Part shown: in pieces, positions 55,171 to 64,000 of the stretch
How positions within the stretch are numbered: position 1 is the first letter of the stretch
Layout of the letters: the number at the start of each line of letters is the position of its first letter
From: Cladophialophora immunda
Taxonomy: Eukaryota > Ascomycota > Eurotiomycetes > Chaetothyriales > Herpotrichiellaceae
Assembly (NCBI RefSeq): GCF_000835495.1
Contig: NW_015622542.1
Coordinates: 1,758,485 to 1,822,484, forward strand
Direction of reading: 5' to 3'
DNA length: 64,000 bases
The notes under the pieces: generated by a model
Database searches by the model: none
What the model saw: the letters and a program-made list of their open reading frames with translations, nothing else
Told to the model about the DNA's origin: nothing
Translations under genes and position numbers: made by a program

Positions 55171-55632
55171 TGGTCGGAAGAAGCGGCATGCTCAGGTCCT
55201 CCATCTCCGCTTCACTCTCCGCACGATGTTGGACTGCCACAACTGCCTAGGTACTTGTGACCGCCATGTCTCCCTGCGATCGTCCTCCCGCTGTACGGAC
55301 TACTCCGTCCTGCGTACATCCGATGCTCCCCAAAGGCGTGTTCTGTACATGGCAATCCCTCCTCCACCCAATCATCGATTCTATTAGTCAAGCCCGACGT
55401 CGCATCTCGCACAGGCGGCACCACGGCCTATGACCGAGATCTCAAAACCCCCCTCTCGTGGCCGGCAAATGCCCCGGACATGGCTCGGTGGACAGGTTTA
55501 TTCGATGGATTCCTTCAGAATTTTGCCAGTGCCCTGTAAAAAGTGACGATTCCTCGCCTGACCCTGCTCCTAATTCCCTTTCCCTGTGTCTCTACTTTTC
55601 CTTTCTATGTTTCTGGGTAAAGGAGAAGGAAG

Positions 55633-57424
55633 ATGGCAGATACGGCGCCCATTGATGTCGCTGAACCTCGCAGCACTCCTCAAGAGATTCACCCGCGTCA
55701 TGACAATGAATCCGAGAAGACGGTCGACATTGAGGAGAGCCCTTCCACTCTGCCGAAGTTAGACGACTCCCCTCCAGACGGCGGATATGGCTGGGTATGC
55801 GTGGCCTGCAATTTCTTCATCAATGGTGAGGATAGCTTTTTTCTTTAGTTAATGTCCCCAATTTGCGACTTTTGAATCTCTGTGTACTGGTCGAATCCAA
55901 TCTCGAGATCGAATCTGGGGTATGCGGCTAAGTATCAAGAACGGGAGATCTGGAGATTAGCACCGTCACGCAATCCGGGGTCGAAGCATTTTATCGCCTC
56001 GAACCATCTCAACTTGCCACCAATCACTAACAAATTGGCATACAGGACACACCTGGGGGATCAACTCCTCATATGGCGTCTTTCTCTCCTATTATCTTAA
56101 TCACAACTATTTCCCCAATACCTCCGCGCTGGCATACGCTTTTATCGGCGGCCTGTCCATCTCCCAGGCCATGCTCATCGCGCCTCTAGCCACACGTATC
56201 ATCCACCTCTACGGCTCCAAAGTATGCCTCCACCTGGGCGTCTTTTTTGAAACACTCTCCCTCATTGGCGCTAGCTTTGCCACGCAGAAATACCAGATCA
56301 TCCTGGCCCAGGGATTCTGCTTTGGCTGGGGCATGGGATTTTTGTTTGTGGGTTCTGTCGGTATCATAGCTCAATGGTTCACCACGAAACGCAGCGTGGC
56401 AAATTCGATCGCGGCCGCGGGTTCCGGACTCGGTGGCTTGATGTATTCCCTTGTCACTCAGCGGATCATTGATACAATGGGCCTCCCTTGGGCATTTCGC
56501 ATCCTGGGAATCTGTTCCTTCGCGGTCAATTTGACAGCGTCAAACCTCATCCGTGACCGCAACAAACAAACCGGATCTCGCCACAAGGGATTTGACACCA
56601 TGATCCTTCGCAAACCTGAATTCCTGCTCGTCCAAGGCTGGTCGTGGTTCAGCATGTTCGGTTACACAATCCTGCTCTTCTCATTGCCCGCCTACGCGCG
56701 ATCCATCGGCCTGAGTGCAAAACAAGGCTCGGTTCTGGGGGCAATCTTGAACCTGGGCCAAATGCTCGGGCGGCCGTTCATCGGTCTATCTTCTGATCGC
56801 TGGGGTCGCATCAACCTCGCCACATTCCTCAGTTTCCTGTGTGGCGTTTTCTGCTTCGCATTCTGGATCCCTGCCGAGACAGTGTCGTCTCCTATGGGTC
56901 TGTTATGTTTCTTCGCTATCGTTGGCGGTGCTCTAGCGGGGACTTTCTGGACGACCATTGCCCCAGTCGGCGCCGAGGTCCTGGGCCTCCAGGATTTGCC
57001 TGCTGGGTTGTCGCTAACGTGGCTAGTCATGGTGCCACCCACGACGTGTGCAGAGGCAATCGCTTTGGAACTTCGACGAAAGAACACGGATAGCTGGATA
57101 TACCTCCCGCCCCAGATATTCACGGCCTTCATGTACATTGGTGCGGGACTGTGTTTATGGGTGGTCAGAGGATGGAAGGTTGGCGAGTTGAAATGGAAGG
57201 CCCGAGTGGCGAGTGAAAGGGAGCGAAGGCAGGAGAGGATTCTGCTAGACGAGAAGCATTCTGTGACGGAGAAAGACGGCACCGGGAAGCCCGAGATACG
57301 GGCCGAGAACGTGCATGAAATTGGTCGTGATGCCGACGAGGTGGAGGTCCAACGGTTCATGACACGGGAGATCTGGGGCCCGCGGAACCTCCTCAGGAAC
57401 ATGGTGGCATGGCAAGTTGTGTAG
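55633..57424 (+). CDS. MFS transporter, monocarboxylate-transporter type
   Basis: Two exons (55633-55825, 56046-57424) give 523 residues. The 220-nt intron (GTGAGG, CACTAACAAATTGGCATACAG) is long for this window but joins CNFFING to HTWGINSSYGVF exactly as in the family. Residues 47-57 (PPDGGYGWVCV) are the MCT signature at the start of membrane helix 1. About twelve hydrophobic helices follow, with the loop RSVANSIAAAGSGLGGLMYS and the central motif GRPFIGLSSDRWGRIN. The fungal SLC16-like group includes Mch-type and Esbp6-like carriers, so the substrate (a monocarboxylate, riboflavin or other small acid) cannot be told from sequence. The cytosolic C-terminus is charged (~70 residues). It is divergent from the LIM gene. 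Confidence 0.92.
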
Positions 57425-58484
57425 ATATGTATAGTAACCAGCTGCACATAGCCCTGTTTGAAAATTGTCTAGGTGGTCGAATCAGACTGACCTTGCAAAA
57501 TTTCCAGGCTTTTGGTCCATTCACTTTTTTTTCGTATAGATCTGATGAGGCTATGGAACTCGCTCGCAGTGGGGGATGAAGCTGCACGTTCCCCATCTGC
57601 CAAAGCATCTTTGCTGCCTCTTGTCATCGTCCCTACATAGACAATATCGAATGCTTGAGCAGGGCTAGACAAATCAGTAGAGTCAATATGCAGAAGACCG
57701 GATACAGTTGGATTGAAGAGGATGTGATACTAAACCGGAGCAGGAACCAAACCGGAAGAGCGTTGAAATCACAACGCCTTTGCTACTCCGAGTCCAACCC
57801 GCCGCTGGGCAGTACGGCGTCGCCCACGTTGACGCGGGTGAGGGATTGGGTCTCGGATTGCTAGAGAGGCACACACAAGATGTGTTAGCGAGACGTAGAG
57901 CTCAATGGAACTGCCGGTAATGGCGAGGGAAGCATACTCGGGCCCGAAGACCCTTCGTTGTCGATGTAGTCGGAGCAGAACGAATTCGGTAGACAAAGGG
58001 AAGTAATGGGACCGTCGTCGACTTACTGTAGCTCAGGAGCGGCTGCCGCGAGGCTATGAAGCCATCGTGTTGAACGCCACAGCAACTCACGTCAGCACTC
58101 CAACACCGAGAAGGACTATACAGAACTTCAGCCTTGCGCAGCCTTGCGGCATTTGGATTTTGGCCCTCGGGGCGCAATAGGCACCAGCAGGCACCCGCAG
58201 GCAGCAGCATTCAAGGCAGTTTCCAGAGTTTGACCGACTGGCTTTGGCCACGGCTATTGTGTATATAAACACAGCTCAATGCTCAAATCTGAGCATCCAG
58301 ACAGACACATGAATCAATTCCATCTGAACTGCTCATACTGTCCACAAAATGGGTGATATATATTCTGGTTCCAGTGGATCGTATATCTCTGAACGCCTTC
58401 TCTTGCCTAGACCCTGGTATTCCCCATAATCAAATGCGACGGCCGGAAGTTGCTTCCTATCATACACTGTGCCTTCTACTCTTG
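57425..58484. other. convergent intergenic region
   Basis: This lies between the MFS 3' end (+) and the Ser/Thr-rich gene 3' end (-). A TATATAAAC box at 58261-58269 on the plus strand is followed only by an 11-codon ORF. No gene was recognised. Confidence 0.45.
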
Positions 58485-59477
58485 CTACAACAGTGTTATT
58501 ATCAACAGAACCGCAATGACGGCAACTATAGAAGCTCGTATGGAGCTCAGTCCAGCACATATTGTCGCGCCACCATCAACCCACGTCGTCATATAATTCG
58601 TGACATAGTACGTGGAATAGCTCGTGACATGGCTCGTGGTATAGTTTGTGATAAGGTACTTCGAAGTGTATGCCACACCCACAAAACCCGAGCTAGAAAC
58701 ACCATCACCTTCAGCGTAAATCGTCGGCGAGATCGTCACACTGCTCGCAGCAGAGGTCGTGACCCAGCTGTTGGCGAGATTTGCCATCTCGGTCGAAGGG
58801 TAAGATCCCATCGTCCACGCACATTGTGCATAAGTATGTGCCCCGTCAATGGCGCAGTCGAGCTGGCCGAGAATGTTCCTAGCAAGATATTATCAGTATC
58901 TGTGTTCTGCTCGAGTGGATCGTGGGATTTACCCACCAGTGGCCTTTACCACTGAACATGTAGGTAGAAGGAGCAGCGGTGAAGGTGATAGGGTCGGCGA
59001 AGACGCATGTACTGGCGGCTGACGAACAGTCGCTGGCGGCGAAGACGGTTGTGTCTCCATCCTGCCGTCGGTATTAGCTCTGGGCTTTGTGCTGAGCCAT
59101 GTGGAGGACTCGCCGTTGTCAAGGCCTCCGCCGTCAGAGGCATGTACCCGGCTACGGGTAATGGCACGCTTGTCGTCGATGTTGTTGTCAATAAGTATGT
59201 CGATGTCGATGTCAGTGTCTTTATCAATGTCGATGTCGAGGTATCGGTTTCCGTCACCACCGTCCAACCCATGCTGTTGATCCCTTGCTCGCCTTCGCGC
59301 TTGTGAACAAATTAGCTCTCGTGCAATAAGGTCATGATTGAGACTTGCCGGGGTCGAAGCAATTTTATGAGCTGCTGTGATCAGGCTGAAAATGAGAGGA
59401 TACACACACAGCCTGATGCACTTGGGCGTCAAATGAAGCGTTGCTTTTTCGTTCCATAGGACTTGCCTGCTTGACAT
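58485..59477 (-). CDS. Ser/Thr-rich secreted or GPI-anchored-type protein
   Basis: The gene model is tentative. Well-supported exons are 58941-down-to-58937 as part of 59061-58937, and 58878-58485, joined by a 58-nt intron (GTGGGT, TTGCTAG) that gives GKGHW|NILGQLDCAIDGAH. An upstream exon ending at 59156 encodes the repetitive VVTETDTSTSTLIKTLTSTS stretch and joins phase 0 to DGDTTVFAASDCSSAASTCV; its donor (CCC|GTAGCC) is weak. The 5' part may use a GC-AG intron (GCAAGT donor ~59345, CACAAG acceptor) linking a hydrophobic segment (CIRLCVYPLIFSLITAAHKI) to the Ser/Thr part. The C-terminus RASIVAVIAVLLIITLL after a small-residue stretch fits a GPI-anchor signal or tail anchor. Paired cysteines suggest a small extracellular domain. 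The family is unknown. Confidence 0.5.
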
Positions 59478-59718
59478 CTACTAGCCAATAATGAGCACTC
59501 AGTGGAGCCTGTCCTACGAAGTATCTGCCTTGTCTCGAGACAATGTCTGCCTTGCTTGACGCCTCCTTCTTGAGACGACTGCAGTCGGGCGCTGCGAGAT
59601 TGCACACGGTCTGCAGAGCTTCTGGACCGGGCAACCATCCACTTTACACACGTGTACTTCAAGTTCTGTCCAAACGCAGTGCCTTCCGAGGTCTAGAATA
59701 TAGTCCCTGCACAGTGCC

Positions 59719-61449
59719 TCACAAGTCTAAATTAACCCAACTCATTAGCTTATACAGCCCTCGAAGATCAACCTTGATGACCGGTGTGGACTGTGGATAT
59801 TTCGTCCCGTCTTTGATCCACGCGATCTCGTCCTCCAAATGCCACTGATGACCTTCCATATTCGCTGCCCCAGGATCACGGAGGAGGATAGCTCGACCCG
59901 CCAAGCTGAAGCCAGGGGGCGTCTTCCGTGCAATTATGGCAACGGGTGTGCGATCGAATTGCCAGATTTCGTCACCAATGCGGACTCTAGTGGAGGCAAA
60001 TCCAACGAGAAGGGGTTCTTGAGTTAATGAATATCCAGGGGGATCCGGAGACAGTGTATGTGCAGAATCGTCATCATCGACAGCGTTCAAAGGTCGATCT
60101 CGGTGGTTGCTGCCGGTAAATGAGAAGAGACACTGATCTAATCCAGAAACTTCCATCACTGTATGATTGTTCGTATCTGCTGAGGCGTCTGCGTCTTCGA
60201 GAGTCATAAAATGTCCTTGCTTTTTGATCAGCAAACCATGACGCAATAATAGTGTCGGGAGCTTGTTGCGAACTCCCAAAGCTGCATCTTCTGCACCACG
60301 GCCTGGAGCGAGTTCGCTAATCCTGCCGCGAACGGTGCCGCGGACAACGAACTCTGTCGTGATAACTGGTGATTGCGGACCGAAGCTCCTGCTGCGTAAA
60401 ACGCCTATCCCCACCTCAAGATGTTGTCGTAGAAAGGACATGAAGCTCAAGATCCTGAAATTTGAGAGCTTTTCATATCTGTAGCAAAACTCCAGTACCT
60501 TCAACATAAGCGTTGCCTGATCGATGTCATACTGCACGATTAGATGCGCCTGAGCTTCCTGGCTCAGGGAAATCAACGCATATACTTTGTCGTGAAAATC
60601 CCGACACTGGGCTGCTTCGTGTCGATATAGTAGAGCTTCGAGAGACATAGCTGACGTCGGACTGCGAGAATCAGTGGAGCACAGCTGTATAGCGCGCCTT
60701 TCTGCGACGAGCTGCGCTTCGGAGAAATATGCGTAACCTTCCGTTTTGTTGCCCTTCGCCTTCAGTATAGAGTCGTTGATGGCATCCCGAAGGATGTCCA
60801 TCGGCAACAAATAGCCTTCGCAGCAGAATTTGACCTGCTGGGCTTGAGCGACTTCCTGAATAATCCAACGGCGGGTGAAATACTGGTTGCCGAAGAAGTG
60901 GCGGTATCGGCTGGTGTCCGTCGAGTGCCTCCCTTCTTGCAGTAGCTTGTGCAGCTGCTCGGCCTCACGCTTGAGCCGTCTGCGGTCGCTTGATCCTTTA
61001 GCAGTGAGACAAGCGACGACGTAATTGGCGTTTCTGTAGATTTGTCCCATCATCTGCACTTGGTGATTGCGCTCCTGCAGGCTCTTCTGATCGATACAGA
61101 TGGCGTCAATCCAAATCCGACGGGGCTGAGACTCCGCTCGCAACTGCTCAATGACCCTCAACAAGTTCTGCGGGATCATTATTGTCTGACCATCGACCTG
61201 AAATTCGACCAGATCGCTAAGGGCCCCCCACATCCATGAAACGGCTGTATACAAGGGGGCTGTGGAGAGAAAGACATGCTGGATTGCGTCGCGAACACTA
61301 CTACTCGGTACATTCCGTGGCGCAAGATACAGCAGTCTGATCTCATCAGCTTCGTGTAATGGTGTGTAGGTGAAAGAATTCTGCCCAGTCTCGGCTTGAC
61401 CGTTCACTGATCGCGCCACTCTCTGAAACAGGCCGAATGTCCGTCGCAT
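59719..61449 (-). CDS. HET-domain (heterokaryon incompatibility) protein
   Basis: This is a 576-residue intronless protein. The HET domain spans about residues 66-225, with its three usual blocks: YTAVSWMWGALSD (67-79; the common form is ALSYVWG), RRIWIDAICIDQKSLQERNH (110-129) and MGQIYRNANYVVACL (134-148), followed by the RHFFGNQYFTRRWIIQEVAQ block. HET proteins trigger or regulate cell death when genetically different hyphae fuse, and many belong to fast-changing repertoires. The C-terminal part (300-576) has no recognisable domain: no NACHT, WD or ankyrin repeats. The frame is intact, so the gene looks functional. It sits between a Ser/Thr-rich surface protein gene and a membrane-protein gene, close to a transposase fragment. 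The partner and trigger are unknown. Confidence 0.92.
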   Translation of the reverse strand: MRRTFGLFQRVARSVNGQAETGQNSFTYTPLHEADEIRLLYLAPRNVPSSSVRDAIQHVFLSTAPLYTAVSWMWGALSDLVEFQVDGQTIMIPQNLLRVIEQLRAESQPRRIWIDAICIDQKSLQERNHQVQMMGQIYRNANYVVACLTAKGSSDRRRLKREAEQLHKLLQEGRHSTDTSRYRHFFGNQYFTRRWIIQEVAQAQQVKFCCEGYLLPMDILRDAINDSILKAKGNKTEGYAYFSEAQLVAERRAIQLCSTDSRSPTSAMSLEALLYRHEAAQCRDFHDKVYALISLSQEAQAHLIVQYDIDQATLMLKVLEFCYRYEKLSNFRILSFMSFLRQHLEVGIGVLRSRSFGPQSPVITTEFVVRGTVRGRISELAPGRGAEDAALGVRNKLPTLLLRHGLLIKKQGHFMTLEDADASADTNNHTVMEVSGLDQCLFSFTGSNHRDRPLNAVDDDDSAHTLSPDPPGYSLTQEPLLVGFASTRVRIGDEIWQFDRTPVAIIARKTPPGFSLAGRAILLRDPGAANMEGHQWHLEDEIAWIKDGTKYPQSTPVIKVDLRGLYKLMSWVNLDL

Positions 61450-62346
61450 GGCGAGAGGGCTTCGGTTGATCTGATGGTAATGTTAGGAGATCGAAGGAAG
61501 CCCTTGATCTGTATTGGACCACGGAAGCTAGATTGTTGGCTAGAGGGACGAGGCTGAACAGGCCGGCTGGTGCCCAGGATGGCGGAATGCCGATGTTGGT
61601 AAATCAGTGCTGGTTTGATCGGTTCGGGATTCTCCATGCACCATTCCAGTTGGACTGCATATCAAGTCTGGAATCAGGAGTATACCATCTACCGACCGGG
61701 AGGATGATATCAGGGAGTAGTCGAGTAGCCTGTGGCACAGCTGTGACCCGTCTACTCCAGCCTGGTCGCCAGGAGTCGTCCTCGCGTAATCGCATCCCAC
61801 TTCGCAGACTCGGGGCACCAGTGAGAAATAGCGTGCACACCTAGCACACCAGTCAAATTCGTTACTAATGCTCAGCCCATCTTCGTGGCAGTCATAATCG
61901 AGGCTCGCATCTCAACAAGGCGTCGGGTTTGAGGAAGCAGGGCGCGAGAAGAAAGAACATCAACTTGAAGTGTGTGTGGGGCATGAGAAGCGCTCAACGA
62001 CCAATCGTGTGGCGAGCACGACTGCAAAAGTGCAAGACTTGCTCGCACCGTGCTAGTCAGAATCAGAAGTGGAGAGAGTGAAACGCCCCGGCAATGGTAC
62101 TCACGTACGTGTTCATGCAAGCCTGCATGCTGAGTTGAAAAGATACAACCTGATTATTATTGCTCGATGATTGGCTGCATGTAGATTCCAGACCCAGTTA
62201 CGATTTCGACTGGGGATGTGATCTACTGACGACCTCTTTCCCACTATTCTTGCCACTCTTCGTCAAGTTCACTAGGGATGTAAACTGTTCGTCTGTTAGC
62301 ATTCAAGAGCTATCTTCAAGGCTTGTAGTGACCTACCTCGCTCAGC
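61450..62346. other. divergent intergenic region
   Basis: This lies between the HET gene start (-) and the membrane-protein start (+). Only short ORFs occur on both strands. Nothing is recognised. Confidence 0.5.
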
Positions 62347-63228
62347 ATGGAGCACCCAGTCCGACCCGATGAAAGGAGAGCGCGACCTCGGGAGCCTGAG
62401 CTTGAACCCGAACCCGAGCCTGAGCCTGAGCCTGAGGCGGACCCTCGCGAGCTTTTCGCAGTGTTCTTCCATCCACTGCTAGGTTCGGTGGCTCTGACCC
62501 TGATTCTAAGCTTTGCCTGCACCGTTGCAAGGCTGCTCCTCGTTACACAGTTGCACAAGTTCTGGGCGCGCGGTTTACCAACCTTGTGCAGTGGAGCCAT
62601 CGTTTCTATACCTTATGGATCACTGGATGTCGAGACAGCTTTCACGTTTGAAGCCATTTCCAACGCTCTTGCGACACAGATCTATGGCAATGATAATATG
62701 TGTCGCACGACAAACTATTCGCTCGGGTTGTCCAAAGGCTTGATGGCTTCGATACACGCCTATTTGATCGCGGTTGGGGTCCTTGATATGATCGGAACCG
62801 ACTTGGTGCTGGGCCTTCTCTGGTGGTCCTTATTCTTGGATGGTTGCAAGCTGCACAGCTTCCGATGGGCGCTCGCCTGGGTCGTGGTTGCCCTAGGTCT
62901 AGATGCAACAGCAATCTATTACAGCAGTCGTACGGGGAGGCCCGCTATTCTCGGACTATCCGTGGTCATCATGTAAGCTCTTCCACTGATTTGTGATGGA
63001 GTGGTGCTGACGACAGATGCCAGGGCATGTACTCTGACAATACTTGTCCTGACAGCATTGGTCTTGCGAAGCAGGGTCAATCGATCCAAGAGTGGTGGGG
63101 ACACCCTGGCCATTCCAGAACACCTGTTTACGATGCACTGGCAGCGACGATCGTCGTCGACCGAACCAGCACCGTCCTCGACGGGGGAAGTTCCGCACAT
63201 GCGCATGTTCAACGCAGGAAGTGATTAG
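62347..63228 (+). CDS. multi-pass membrane protein with Pro-Glu repeat N-terminus
   Basis: Two exons (62347-62972, 63024-63228) give 276 residues. The 51-nt intron (GTAAGC, GATGCCAG) falls inside the last membrane span and joins LGLSVVIM to ACTLTILVLTALVL, a strong sign that the model is right. Residues 19-31 are a Glu-Pro repeat. Spans are likely at 44-66, 134-162, 173-192 and 200-223, followed by a 50-residue Ser-rich cytosolic tail ending MRMFNAGSD. No family is recognised. Its TAG stop is followed at once, in the same frame, by the hAT transposase frame. It could be a genome-specific gene; expression is unproven. Confidence 0.65.
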
Positions 63229-64000
63229 GGAAATGTACACTTGGTAGCACTGGCCATTTATGCTGCTTGGACGCGTTCTCGATCGAGGCGAAGACTTGAG
63301 GGTATTCTGAGAGAGGCGATATCGCAGGCGCGGTCACATGTTCATATCAGTTTCGATATCTGGACGTCGCCGTCAATGACTCCTATGCTCGGTATTTGTG
63401 CGCATTTCTTAGACCATGTATATGAGCTTAAGCATCCTCTTCTGGCGCTTCATTTCATACGAGGACACCATACTGGACCAGCTATGGCCGAAATTATCGA
63501 AGGAGTGATGCATTCGTACGGAATCGCCCAGAAATGGGGCGTATGTATTGCGGACAACGCAGACAACTGCAATACCTGCTGCAAGACGTTAGTTGCGAGC
63601 CTTCGTCCTGACGAACCTGTGACGGCGAGGCGCAGTCGGTGCTTTGGTTATATTGTCAATCTTGCCGCTAAGGCCTTCATATACGGCAAGGAATATGAAG
63701 CGTTTATCGCAGAGGCTGAACAGGTAATAGTGTTATCATCCCGAGACCAATCTGCGGCATACTCTGAGATGCAACTTTGGCGCAGGAGAGAGTCCTTTGG
63801 CAAGTTTCATAATATTGTGAAACATATCAGAGTCAGTACTCATCGTCGACAAAAGGTTGAGGCAATAATAATAAAGGCTCTCACGAGTCAAAATGAGGTC
63901 GTCGACGCAACTGAACTTGGTGTTGAGAATAGTGGGGTAGAAGGTAAGTCCTGGACTGAATGGAAGAACCAAAACCTATTTCAGTGGTGGATGTCTTGCA
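63229..64000 (+). mobile_element. hAT-family transposase fragment (runs off the window)
   Basis: The frame from 63229 is open to the end of the window (257 codons) with no stop. It contains the catalytic core of fungal hAT transposases: SHVHISFDIWTSPSMTPMLG (first catalytic Asp), LALHFIRGHHTGPAMAEII, WGVCIADNADNCNTCCKTL (second Asp) and RSRCFGYIVNLAAKAFIYGK. The third catalytic residue would lie beyond position 64000. The usual N-terminal BED zinc finger and start codon are missing: the recognisable part begins at about GILREAISQA (~63300), and the codons before it run back to the stop of the membrane-protein gene. So the copy is 5'-truncated or uses an upstream exon. GAAG|GTAAGT at ~63939 may be a donor. 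Terminal repeats cannot be judged. Confidence 0.85.

Larger units (their letters stand above)
54392..55632. other. divergent intergenic region
   Basis: These are the promoters of the LIM gene (-) and the MFS transporter (+). The region contains two simple repeats, listed separately, and a CT-rich leader just before 55633. No gene was recognised. Confidence 0.5.

Noticed and set aside
62400..62445. GAGCCTGAGCC repeat as a separate minisatellite
   Set aside because: It encodes the Glu-Pro repeat within the membrane-protein reading frame and is described there.
1..64000. tRNA genes, rRNA, CRISPR arrays, prokaryotic-style operons
   Set aside because: I searched by eye for tRNA T-loop patterns and regular spaced repeats and found none. 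The gene structure is eukaryotic, so ribosome binding sites and operons do not apply.

Overview
This window looks like nuclear chromosomal DNA of a filamentous ascomycete (Pezizomycotina). The signs are spliceosomal introns of about 50-90 nt with GTRNGT donors, CTRAC-like branch points and YAG acceptors; long CT-rich leaders; gene spacing of 1-3 kb; and fungus-specific families (a fungal transcription-factor-domain protein, an alkane-type P450, HET, a fungal hAT transposase). A Eurotiomycete-like origin is my guess only. I see no tRNA, rRNA or CRISPR array. Coordinates for spliced genes are hand-built from splice consensus plus reading-frame continuity.

Left part (0-17 kb), accessory metabolism and regulation: an F-box protein (+); a fungal transcription-factor-like protein without a zinc cluster (-); a 3.5-kb gene-poor stretch with microsatellites; a six-exon cytochrome P450 (-); a fungal multi-pass membrane protein (-) with a 78-bp in-frame tandem duplication at its 3' end; and a flavin monooxygenase (-).

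Middle part (18-51 kb), mostly conserved housekeeping genes: two single-pass membrane proteins with disordered tails (+,+); tRNA 2'-phosphotransferase TPT1 (+); the splicing factors PRP31 (-) and CLF1 (+) head-to-head across 362 bp; a kelch-like single-pass membrane protein (+) whose frame is cut by one UGA followed by CUA and then stays open for 123 more codons; a Stb3-type Sin3-binding protein (+); and the ribosome-recycling ATPase RLI1/ABCE1 (-, with a 12-nt microexon), divergent from the chromatin remodeler CHD1 (+).

Right part (52-64 kb): a three-LIM-domain protein (-), divergent from an MCT-type MFS transporter (+), then an accessory block with a Ser/Thr-rich secreted or GPI-type protein (-), a HET-domain protein (-), an unknown multi-pass membrane protein (+), and a hAT transposase fragment that starts directly after the stop of that membrane protein and runs off the window.

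The strongest candidate for something undescribed is the UGA-CUA stop in the kelch-like gene (36197-36202), which may give a C-terminally extended isoform by programmed readthrough. Other points of interest are the coding-like 78-bp duplication beyond a stop codon (11086-11241), the in-frame CKPK microexon of RLI1 that carries a predicted Fe-S cysteine, and the HET/hAT block.
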